Origin: JAXMCI01 sp046349435
Lineage (GTDB): Bacteria > Pseudomonadota > Alphaproteobacteria > Dongiales > Dongiaceae
Direction of reading: 5' to 3'
Length of the DNA: 64,000 nucleotides
NCBI GenBank assembly: GCA_046349435.1
Contig: JAXMCI010000010.1
Span: 62,001-126,000 of the forward strand
Positions within the stretch are counted from its first letter, which is position 1. Each line of letters opens with the position of its first letter. Below the pieces are notes generated by a model. It saw nothing but the letters and a program-made list of their open reading frames with translations. It ran no database searches and was not told the DNA's origin. The position numbers were made by a program, and so were the translations under genes. Below are positions 8,948 to 16,367 of the stretch, in pieces.

Positions 8948-10249
8948 TCAGCCCGGCGCGGCGGCCTCGTGCCGGCGCGTCGCGGCATCGATCGTGGGCT
9001 GCAGGCGGCGGACCAGCCGCTCCAGGGTCAGTCCCTGCACCAGCACGGTGAACAGCACGACCGCGTAGCACGCGGCGAGCAGCGGATCGCGCCACGGTCC
9101 GGGCGGCAGGGTCAGTGCCAGCGCGACCGAGACGCCGCCGCGCAGCCCGCCCCAGCTGAGGATGGCGATGCCGGCCAGCCGCCCGCCCAGCGGGGCCGGG
9201 ATGGCCAGCGTCGGCAGCAGCACGCTGACGGCGCGGGCGAGCAGCGCGAGCGGGATCGCCGCGGTGGCCGCCAGCAGGATCGGCGAGGTCAGCTGGATCA
9301 CCACCAGCTGGAAGCCGATGGCGAGGAACAGCAGGGCGTTGAGCAGCCCGTCGACCAGCGACCAGAAGGTCTCGATCTGACCCCGGCTGCCGGGGCTGAT
9401 CGCGCGGCGCGGCCCGTAATGGCCGATCAGCAGGCCGGCGGTGGCGACGGCGATCGGCGCCGACAGGTCCAGCACCTCGCCCAGGCTGTAGGTGATGGTC
9501 ACCAGCGCCAGCGAGATCATCAACTCGAGGTTCACCTCGTCGACGCTGCGCATGGCGCACAGCGCCAGCCAGCCGGTCGCCGTCCCGAGGAGCGCGGCCC
9601 CGACCGAGGCGGTGAGGAAGCCGAATGCGACCTCGGCGGGCAGCGGCGGCGGCCCGGCGGCGCCCGCCCCGGCGGCCGCCGCCACGCCGGCGAGGGTGAC
9701 GAAGCCGATGACGCCGGCGCCGTCGTTGAACAGGCTTTCCCCGGAGATGGTCGCCTGCAGGCCCGGCGGCAGGCCGACGCGGCGCAGCACCTCGGCCACC
9801 GCCACCGGGTCGGTCGGCGCCACCAGGGCGCCGAAGGCGAGGCACCAGGCGAGCGACAGGTCGAGGCCGGCGAGCGCGAACGCGGCGTGCATCGCCAGCC
9901 CGAGCAGCAGGGTGCTGGCGGCGACACCGAGCGTGGCCAGCACCAGCACGGTCCATTTGCGGCGCCACAGCGCCCTGAGGTCGACGTTGTAGGCGGCGGC
10001 GAAGAGCAGGAATCCCAGCGCGCCCTGCAGCACCGTGCGCGGCAGGTTGGCATCCTCGACCAGCTCGGCCACGATCTGCCGCAGCCCGAGATCGGGCAGC
10101 AACCGGTCGGCCAGCAGGGTGGCGCCGCCGGCCAGGGCCGAGAGCAGCAGCAGCGCCGCGGTGGTCGGCAGCCGCAGCGTGTGCTGGTTGATCAGGCTGA
10201 AGAGCGCCGACAGCCCGATGACGCCGGCGCAGAGATGGAAGCTCGGCAG
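8948..10249 (-). CDS. CPA1-family Na+/H+ antiporter (NhaP type), apparent CTG start
   Basis: A membrane protein of about 433 residues with around twelve hydrophobic helices. It carries the CPA1 hallmarks GALVAPTDPVAVAEVL and GESLFNDGAGVIGF, and a later SWGGLRGGVSVALAL block, so it should exchange sodium or potassium for protons across the inner membrane. In-frame ATG, GTG and TTG codons are absent from the first 49 codons; the first TTG (10102) would delete the first conserved helix. A GGAGG ribosome site ends five bases before a CTG at 10249, and homologous-looking sequence begins exactly there, so CTG is taken as the start. It ends the four-gene minus-strand run 12883-8948. Confidence 0.85.
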   Translation of the reverse strand: MPSFHLCAGVIGLSALFSLINQHTLRLPTTAALLLLSALAGGATLLADRLLPDLGLRQIVAELVEDANLPRTVLQGALGFLLFAAAYNVDLRALWRRKWTVLVLATLGVAASTLLLGLAMHAAFALAGLDLSLAWCLAFGALVAPTDPVAVAEVLRRVGLPPGLQATISGESLFNDGAGVIGFVTLAGVAAAAGAGAAGPPPLPAEVAFGFLTASVGAALLGTATGWLALCAMRSVDEVNLELMISLALVTITYSLGEVLDLSAPIAVATAGLLIGHYGPRRAISPGSRGQIETFWSLVDGLLNALLFLAIGFQLVVIQLTSPILLAATAAIPLALLARAVSVLLPTLAIPAPLGGRLAGIAILSWGGLRGGVSVALALTLPPGPWRDPLLAACYAVVLFTVLVQGLTLERLVRRLQPTIDAATRRHEAAAPG

Positions 10250-10351
10250 CGCACCCTCCGCCCCCCGCGTCCCCGGCTCAACGGGCTGCGGCCGCGCGCG
10301 GTTCCCGGCGCGCCGCCGGCGTTCAGGCGATGCCGGCCGCGCCGCCGGTGC

Positions 10352-11341
10352 TTATGTGATGGCGGCCGCGTAGGTGGCGGGATCGACGTTGCCGCCCGAC
10401 AGCACCACCGCCACGGTGCGGCCGCGCGCGTCCAGCTTGCCGGCGAGCAGCGCCGCCAGCCCGACCGCGCCACCTGGCTCGATTACCAGCTTGAGGACGC
10501 GGAACGCGTAGGCGAGCGCCGCCGTCACCTCGGCATCGGTGACCGTGAGCCCGGGTCCGACCAGGCGGTGGTTGATCGGGAAGGTGAGGCGTCCCGGCAT
10601 CGCCGCCATCAGCGCGTCGCAGAAGGAGGTCGCCTCCGCGGCGTTGCCCAGCCGCTCGCCGGCGACCAGCGAGCGGGTGGTGTCGTCGAATCCGGTGGGC
10701 TCCACCGGCCTCACCCGGGCGGCGGGCAGCGCCGCCTCGAGCGCCAGCGCGATGCCGGCGGTCAGCCCGCCGCCGCCGCACGGCACCAGCACCGTCTCCG
10801 GCACGGCGCCCAGCGCGGCCGCCTGGGCCGCCAGCTCGCGGCCGACGGTGCCCTGGCCGGCGATCACCGCAGGATCGTCGTAGGGGCGGACCAGCGCGGC
10901 ACCGCGCTCGGCGATCAGCCGCTCGGCGATCGCCTCGCGGTCCTCGCCGCGGCGCTCGTAGAGCACGATCTCGGCGCCGAGCGCGCGGGTGTTCTCGATT
11001 TTGATCGCCGGTGCGTCGCGCGGCATGATGATGGTGGCGGCCAGCCCGCAGAGCCGCGCGGCGTCGGCCACCCCCTGGGCATGGTTGCCGGAAGAGAAGG
11101 CGATCACCGCCCGGGTGCCGCCGGCCGCGAGCTGCGCCACCTTGTTGTAGGCGCCGCGGAACTTGAACGAGCCGTTGCGCTGGAAGATCTCCGGCTTGAG
11201 CAGGATGCGGCCGCCGGTGCGGGCGTCGAGCGCCGGGCTGGAGAGCAGCGGCGTCAGCACGGCGTGGCCGGCCAGCCGCGCGGCGGCGGCCTCGATGTCG
11301 GCGGCGGTCGGCAGGGGCTCAGAAACGGCTGATGAAGTCAT
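10352..11341 (-). CDS. Threonine/serine dehydratase-like PLP enzyme
   Basis: A 329-residue fold-type II pyridoxal-phosphate enzyme that should deaminate threonine or serine to the 2-oxo acid, or act as a serine racemase. The Schiff-base lysine is Lys60 in SFKFRGA; the substrate carboxylate loop SSGNH is at 83-87 and the phosphate-binding GGGGL at 189-193. There is no C-terminal ACT-like regulatory domain, so it resembles the catabolic or racemase-like branch rather than the isoleucine-biosynthetic enzyme. Its first 23 bases overlap the end of the alpha/beta hydrolase gene, showing tight coupling in one operon. Confidence 0.88.
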   Translation of the reverse strand: MTSSAVSEPLPTAADIEAAAARLAGHAVLTPLLSSPALDARTGGRILLKPEIFQRNGSFKFRGAYNKVAQLAAGGTRAVIAFSSGNHAQGVADAARLCGLAATIIMPRDAPAIKIENTRALGAEIVLYERRGEDREAIAERLIAERGAALVRPYDDPAVIAGQGTVGRELAAQAAALGAVPETVLVPCGGGGLTAGIALALEAALPAARVRPVEPTGFDDTTRSLVAGERLGNAAEATSFCDALMAAMPGRLTFPINHRLVGPGLTVTDAEVTAALAYAFRVLKLVIEPGGAVGLAALLAGKLDARGRTVAVVLSGGNVDPATYAAAIT

Positions 11342-12188
11342 CGATGGCCTCGATCACGAGCGGGTGGTCGAGCGGCGGCACGTGGCCGACGCCCGGGACG
11401 GTGACGGTGCGGCAGTCGGGATGCGCCTCGGCCATGCGCGCCAGGGTGGCGGCGGAGAGCAGGTCGCTCTCGCCGCCGCGCAGCACCAGCACCGGCACGT
11501 CGCGCAGCCCGCCATAGAGCGCCCAGAGGTCCTGCTTCGCGGCGCGGGCGCGGGCAAGCGCGGCGACGATGCGCACGTCCCAGGAGACATGCAGCAGCCC
11601 GTCCTCGCCGCGGCGGAAGCTGCCGGCGGTGAAGCGCTCGAGCTGGGCCTCGTCGAGCCCGGCGCGCGGCGGCAGGGTGGCGCGGACCCAGGCCAGCGCC
11701 CCGTCCCAGTCCGGCTGCGGCCGGTCGCTGCCGATCGCGTGCAGGATGCGGTCGGTGCCGCTGTCCTCCAGGGTCGGGCCGATGTCGTTGAGCACCACGC
11801 CGGCCACCGCCGTCGGATGGGCGGCGGCCAGGCCCATCGCCAGCAGGCCGCCGAACGAGGTGCCGACGATCACCGCCCGCGGCACGTCGGCGACGATCAG
11901 CAGGTGGTGCAGGTCGCAGAGGTAGGTCTCCGGCACGTAGTTCGCCGGATCGGGATCGCGCTCGGACAGGCCGCGGCCGCGATAGTCCGGGCAGAGCAGC
12001 CGACGGTTGCCGCGCAGCCGCAGCGCGAGCGGGTGGAAATCGGCGCTGTTGCGCGTCAGCCCGGGCAGGCAGAGCAGCGGCAGCGCCGTCGCCCCGGGGT
12101 CGCCATAGTCGCGGGCATGGAGCCGCAGCCCGTCCTGGCCGTGATAGTCGCGCGCCAGGAATCCGCCCTGCGCCTCGGGCGCCTTCAT
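11319..12188 (-). CDS. Alpha/beta hydrolase
   Basis: A 289-residue single-domain hydrolase. The nucleophile elbow is GTSFGG with Ser111; the oxyanion region LPGLTRNSADF starts near residue 41, the acid is likely the Asp in RGGESDLL, and the catalytic histidine is His269 in GVGHVPPLDHP. No signal peptide is present, so it acts in the cytoplasm on an unknown ester, lactone or similar substrate. ATG 12188 was chosen because it overlaps the TGA of the upstream HAD gene as ATGA; a longer frame to 12290 lies wholly within that gene. The neighbours (dehalogenase and dehydratase) suggest a small catabolic operon, but the substrate cannot be named. Confidence 0.85.
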   Translation of the reverse strand: MKAPEAQGGFLARDYHGQDGLRLHARDYGDPGATALPLLCLPGLTRNSADFHPLALRLRGNRRLLCPDYRGRGLSERDPDPANYVPETYLCDLHHLLIVADVPRAVIVGTSFGGLLAMGLAAAHPTAVAGVVLNDIGPTLEDSGTDRILHAIGSDRPQPDWDGALAWVRATLPPRAGLDEAQLERFTAGSFRRGEDGLLHVSWDVRIVAALARARAAKQDLWALYGGLRDVPVLVLRGGESDLLSAATLARMAEAHPDCRTVTVPGVGHVPPLDHPLVIEAIDDFISRF

Positions 12189-12883
12189 CCCTGGCCGGCG
12201 AGATGGTCGGCGAGGCCGGCGAGGTCGGGCAGCGCCGCCGCCGGTCCGGCCGGCAAGTGCTCGCGCACGGCGCCCCGGCGGTTGATCCACACCGTATGGA
12301 AGCCGAAGGCCGCAGCGCCGGCGGCGTCCCAGCCATTGCTGCTGACGAAGGCGATGGCGGCCGGGGCGCAGTCGAAGCGGCGGGTCGCCAGGCCGTAGAC
12401 GCTGGGGTGGGGCTTGAAGGTGCCGACCGTCTCGGCCGACAGGATGGCGTCGAGCAAGGTGCCGATGCCGGCGGTGCCGACCGCCTCGGCCAGCATGTCG
12501 GGCGTGCCGTTGGAGAGGATCGCGGTGCCCAGCCCGAGCCGGCGCACGGCGCCGAGCGCGCCGGCGACCTCGGGATAGGCGTCGAGCCGGCGGTAGGTCT
12601 CGAGCAGCCGGGCGCGCAGCTCGGCGCGGTCCTCCGGCCCGTCGCCGATCCGCAGCTCGTCGAGCGCGAAGTCGAGCGCCTCGCCGGTCACCTGGAGGAA
12701 GTCGGCGTGCCGGCCCATCAGGCTGCGCAGCCAGCTATATTCCAGCTGCTTGCGGCGCCACAGCTGCGACAGCGCCGCCTCCTGGCTGCCGAGCGCGGCC
12801 CGGTGGCGGCGGGCGGCGGCATCGACGTCGAGCAGCGTGCCGTAGGCGTCGAACACGACGGCGCGGAAGCGGGACGAGCTCAT
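12185..12883 (-). CDS. Haloacid dehalogenase type II (HAD family)
   Basis: A 232-residue HAD-superfamily hydrolase of the L-2-haloacid dehalogenase type. The nucleophilic aspartate is Asp12 in VVFDAYGTLLD; the later HAD motifs are SNG (motif II), the lysine in GTFKPHP (motif III) and SSNGWDAAGA (motif IV), the last being typical of dehalogenases rather than phosphatases. The enzyme would hydrolyse 2-haloalkanoic acids to 2-hydroxy acids, although many members have unknown physiological substrates. ATG 12883 gives the family start; an upstream GTG adds a weak leader. It is the first gene of the run with the hydrolase, dehydratase and antiporter genes, and it diverges from the alcohol dehydrogenase gene. 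Confidence 0.88.
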   Translation of the reverse strand: MSSSRFRAVVFDAYGTLLDVDAAARRHRAALGSQEAALSQLWRRKQLEYSWLRSLMGRHADFLQVTGEALDFALDELRIGDGPEDRAELRARLLETYRRLDAYPEVAGALGAVRRLGLGTAILSNGTPDMLAEAVGTAGIGTLLDAILSAETVGTFKPHPSVYGLATRRFDCAPAAIAFVSSNGWDAAGAAAFGFHTVWINRRGAVREHLPAGPAAALPDLAGLADHLAGQG

Positions 12884-12996
12884 GACCGGCGAGACTACGG
12901 GAAAAGCCGGCAGCCGCACAACGCGGATGGGCGTGGCGAACTTTTGCCCTGCTTGGCTGTATGCAGCAGGGGCTTGGCCGAGCGAGGAGGGGAGTC

Positions 12997-14022
12997 ATGA
13001 GCCAGATGCGGGTCGTCGAGCTGTCGGCGGCAAATGCGCCGTTCCGGCTGGTCGAGCGTCCGATCCCCAGTCCTGGCTCCGGCCAGGTGCGGATCAAGGT
13101 CGAGGCCTGCGGCGTCTGCCACAGCGACGTGTTCGCCAAGACCGGCGCCTTCCCCGGCATCGCCTATCCGATCGTTCCCGGCCACGAGGTCTGCGGGGTG
13201 ATCGACGCGGCGGGCGAGGGCGCCGGCGACTGGCAGCCGGGGCGCCGGGTCGGCGTCGGCTGGCATGGCGGGCATTGCAACCACTGCAATCCCTGCCGGC
13301 GCGGCGATTTCAACACCTGCGTCAACCTGCGCATCCCCGGCATCAGCATGGATGGCGGCTATGCCGAGTACATGCTGGCGCCGATCGAGGCGCTGGCGCT
13401 GGTGCCGGACGAGCTGACCGCCGCCGAGGCGGCGCCGCTGCTCTGCGCCGGCATCACCACCTTCAACGCGCTGCGCTTCAGCCCGGCGCGCGGCGGCGAC
13501 CTGGTGGCGGTGCTCGGCATCGGCGGGCTCGGCCATCTCGGGGTGCAGTTCGCGGCCAAGCTCGGCTTCCGCACCGTGGCGATCGCCCGCGGCGCCGACA
13601 AGCGCGATCTCGCCCTCAGGCTCGGCGCCTGGCGCTACATCGACAGCGCGGCGGAGAATGCCGCCGCGGCGCTGCAGGCGCTCGGCGGCGCCCGGGTCAT
13701 CCTGGCGACGGCGCCCAGCGCGGCGGCGATGACCGAGGTGATCGACGGCCTCGGCAACAACGGCCAGCTGCTGGTCGTCGGCGCGGCGGCCGAGGCGATC
13801 GAGGTGACGCCCGTCCAGCTGATCATGGCCCGCCGCTCGGTGGCCGGCTGGCCCTCCGGCACGCCGATCGAATCGGAGGACACGATGGGCTTCGCCGCGC
13901 TCACCGGCGTGCGCCCGATGATCGAGACCTACCCGCTGGAGCGGGCCGCCGAGGCCTATGAGCGGATGATCGGCGGCGGGGCCCGGTTCCGTGTCGTGCT
14001 CGAGGTGGCGCGCCGCACGTAG
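12997..14022 (+). CDS. Zinc-dependent alcohol dehydrogenase
   Basis: A 341-residue medium-chain dehydrogenase of the bacterial AdhP-like branch, oxidising alcohols or reducing aldehydes with NAD(H). Catalytic zinc ligands are Cys41 (GVCHSD) and His63 with Glu64 (GHE); structural zinc cysteines are Cys94, Cys97, Cys100 and Cys108. The Rossmann motif GIGGLGHLG lies near residue 181. ATG 12997 is preceded by a strong GAGGAGGGGA ribosome site. The gene stands alone between two minus-strand units; the two genes end-to-end with the histidine kinase leave 12 bases, in which a small CCTCG/CGAGG hairpin can form. Confidence 0.93.
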   Translation: MSQMRVVELSAANAPFRLVERPIPSPGSGQVRIKVEACGVCHSDVFAKTGAFPGIAYPIVPGHEVCGVIDAAGEGAGDWQPGRRVGVGWHGGHCNHCNPCRRGDFNTCVNLRIPGISMDGGYAEYMLAPIEALALVPDELTAAEAAPLLCAGITTFNALRFSPARGGDLVAVLGIGGLGHLGVQFAAKLGFRTVAIARGADKRDLALRLGAWRYIDSAAENAAAALQALGGARVILATAPSAAAMTEVIDGLGNNGQLLVVGAAAEAIEVTPVQLIMARRSVAGWPSGTPIESEDTMGFAALTGVRPMIETYPLERAAEAYERMIGGGARFRVVLEVARRT

Positions 14023-14034
14023 CGCCGGCCTCGC

Positions 14035-15573
14035 TCAGCCGAGGACGCGCTCCGGCGGCAGCCGCACCGTGACGGTCGTGCCGAGCCCGGGCATGCTGTC
14101 GAGCTCGAGCCGGCCGCCATGGAGCTCGACCAGGGCCCGGCTGATGGTCAGGCCGAGACCGGCGCCGGCGTGGCGGCGGGCCAGCGCGCTGTCGACCTGG
14201 CCGAAGGGCTCGAGCACCCGCGGGATGTCCTCGGCCGAGATGCCGATGCCGTCGTCCCGCACCACGAGCACGATGTCGCCGGCCGATCCGCGGGCCGCCT
14301 GCAGCCGGACCGCGCCGCCGGCCGGCGTGAACTTGATGGCGTTGGACAGGAGATTGAGCAGGACCTGCTTCAAGGCCCGCCGGTCGGCGCGCAGCGCCGG
14401 CAGGCCGGCCGCCGCGTCGACGGCCAGCGCGAGGCCGGCTGCCTCGGCGCGGCCGGCGACCAGGCGGCGCACGGTGTCGAGCAGCTCGGCCAGCCCGAAT
14501 TCCTCCTCGCGCAGCTCGAGCCGGCCGGCCTCCACCTTGGCGATGTCGAGGATGTCGTTGATGATCGCCAGCAGGTGCGCGCCGCTGTCGTGGATGTCCT
14601 GGGAGAACTCGCGGTAGCGGCCGCCGAGCGGCCCCAGCGCCTCCGTCCGCATCAGCTCGGAGAAGCCGAGGATGCCGTTCAGGGGCGTGCGCAGCTCGTG
14701 GCTGACCCGGGCGAGGAACTCGGACTTGGCGCGGTTGGCGCGGTCGGCCTGGTCGCGCGCGGCGATCAGCGCCTGCTCGGCGCGCTTGCGCTCGGTGATG
14801 TCGACGCAGACCGACTGGATGGCGCGCACGCCGTTCCAGTCGACCGCGCGCGAGCGGTTCTCCAGCCAGATGCGGCTGCCGTCGCGGCGGATCGCCTGAT
14901 GCTCGAAGATGGCGGGCGCAGGCGCACCGCGCAGCCGGGCCTCGCCATAGCCGCGCAGCCGGCCGACGTCCTCCGGGGCGGTGAGCGCATAGGTATCGCC
15001 GAGCGCCAGGATCTCGCCCGGATGGGCGTAGCCGAAGATCCCGGCAAAGGCCTGGTTGGCGAAGAGCGGCCGGCCGCGATGCTGGATCACGATGCCCTGG
15101 ATCGAGCCTTCGATCAGGTTGCGGAAGCGCTCCTCGCTCTGCTGCAGGGAGCGCTCGGCCAGCACCCGCTCGGTGACGTCGGACAGCACCGCCACGATGT
15201 AGCGGCGGCCGCCCGGGGCGACGACCAGCGACTTGCGCGCCACCAGATGGTGCTGCCGGCCGGCCGCGTCGGTCAGGATCTCCCGGTTCTCGTGTGGCTC
15301 GCCGCTGGCCAGCACCTCCTCGTCGATCCGCCAGAAGAGCCCGGCCTCCTCGGGCGGCACGAAGTCGAAGTCGGTGTGGCCGAGCAGGGTCGCGGCGGTG
15401 CGTCCCATCAGCCGCGCGAAGGCGCTGTTGAGCAGCACGAAGCGGTGCCGCTCGTCCTTCACCAGCACGGCGTCGGGTACGGCCTCGATGACCCGCGCGA
15501 GGAACTCCTGGTCCTCGCCGGCCTCGCCGCCTGCCACCCCCGGCCGGCCGGCCGCGACGGCTTCTTCCCGCAT
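14035..15573 (-). CDS. Two-PAS sensor histidine kinase
   Basis: A 512-residue soluble hybrid-free kinase: PAS domain 1 (about residues 22-140), PAS domain 2 with PAC motif (about 147-265), a HisKA dimerisation helix with the phospho-accepting His292 in SHELRTPLNG, and a HATPase domain with NLLSNAIKFTP, DDGIGI and GAGLGL motifs. No transmembrane helices are visible, so it should sense an internal cue. It lies 53 bases downstream of kdpE on the same strand and could be cotranscribed with kdpDE, but it has no response regulator of its own nearby. A cross-talk role with KdpE is only a possibility. Confidence 0.9.
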   Translation of the reverse strand: MREEAVAAGRPGVAGGEAGEDQEFLARVIEAVPDAVLVKDERHRFVLLNSAFARLMGRTAATLLGHTDFDFVPPEEAGLFWRIDEEVLASGEPHENREILTDAAGRQHHLVARKSLVVAPGGRRYIVAVLSDVTERVLAERSLQQSEERFRNLIEGSIQGIVIQHRGRPLFANQAFAGIFGYAHPGEILALGDTYALTAPEDVGRLRGYGEARLRGAPAPAIFEHQAIRRDGSRIWLENRSRAVDWNGVRAIQSVCVDITERKRAEQALIAARDQADRANRAKSEFLARVSHELRTPLNGILGFSELMRTEALGPLGGRYREFSQDIHDSGAHLLAIINDILDIAKVEAGRLELREEEFGLAELLDTVRRLVAGRAEAAGLALAVDAAAGLPALRADRRALKQVLLNLLSNAIKFTPAGGAVRLQAARGSAGDIVLVVRDDGIGISAEDIPRVLEPFGQVDSALARRHAGAGLGLTISRALVELHGGRLELDSMPGLGTTVTVRLPPERVLG

Positions 15574-15626
15574 GGCTGTCGTCCGGCTTGTCTAACCGCC
15601 AGCTAGGCGCAGACCGGCGGGGCCTG

Positions 15627-16364
15627 TCAACTGCCGGGTGGCGATGGCGCCTCCGTCGCGGCGCCCTCGTCGCCCTGGTCGCGCAGGCGGTAGCCGACGC
15701 CGGGCTCGGTCAGGATCAGGCGGGGCTGGCTGGGATCGGCCTCCAGCTTGGCCCGCAGCTGTCCGATATAGACCCTGAGATACTGGGTCTCCCGGACCTG
15801 CGCCGGCCCCCACACCTCGCGCAGCAGCTGCTGGTGGGTGACCACCCGGCCGGCATGCTGCACCAGCAGCCGCAACAGATCGTACTCCTTGGGCGACAGC
15901 CGCACCTCCTGGCCGTCCAGGGTGACCAGCCGCTTGACCAGGTCGACGGTCAGCCGGCCGCTGCGGAACAGGGGCGCCTCGCCGCCCTCCTGCAGGCGGT
16001 GGCGCAGCGCGGTGCGGATGCGCGCCAGCAGCTCGCCCATGCCGAAGGGCTTGGTCAGGTAGTCGTCGGCGCCGAGGTCGAGGGCGGCGATCTTGTCCGC
16101 CTCGCGGGCTCGCACCGAGAGCACGACGATCGGCGTCTGCGTCCATTCGCGCAGCCGCCGGATCACCTCCATCCCCTCCATGTCGGGGAGGCCGAGATCG
16201 AGGATGATCACCGCCGGCGACAGGGCGGCGGCCTGGCGGATCGCCTCGGCGCCGCTCGCCGCCTCCACCGTCTCGTAGCCGTGCGCCGACAGGCTGGCGC
16301 GCAGGAAGCGCCGGATCTGCGGCTCGTCGTCGACGATCAGCACGCGGGCGGCAGGCGCGCTCAT
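15627..16364 (-). CDS. kdpE: KDP operon response regulator KdpE
   Basis: A 245-residue OmpR-type regulator. The receiver domain has the acidic pocket Asp12-Asp13, phospho-acceptor Asp56 in IILDLGLPD and the conserved Lys in LTKPF; the winged-helix DNA-binding domain follows (about 130-230). It is phosphorylated by KdpD under potassium limitation and activates kdpFABC. It is the last gene of the kdp run, three bases after kdpD. Direct repeats found at 24132-24149, 25000-25017 and 27161-27178 are its likely binding sites. Confidence 0.95.
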   Translation of the reverse strand: MSAPAARVLIVDDEPQIRRFLRASLSAHGYETVEAASGAEAIRQAAALSPAVIILDLGLPDMEGMEVIRRLREWTQTPIVVLSVRAREADKIAALDLGADDYLTKPFGMGELLARIRTALRHRLQEGGEAPLFRSGRLTVDLVKRLVTLDGQEVRLSPKEYDLLRLLVQHAGRVVTHQQLLREVWGPAQVRETQYLRVYIGQLRAKLEADPSQPRLILTEPGVGYRLRDQGDEGAATEAPSPPGS

Positions 16365-16367
16365 CGT

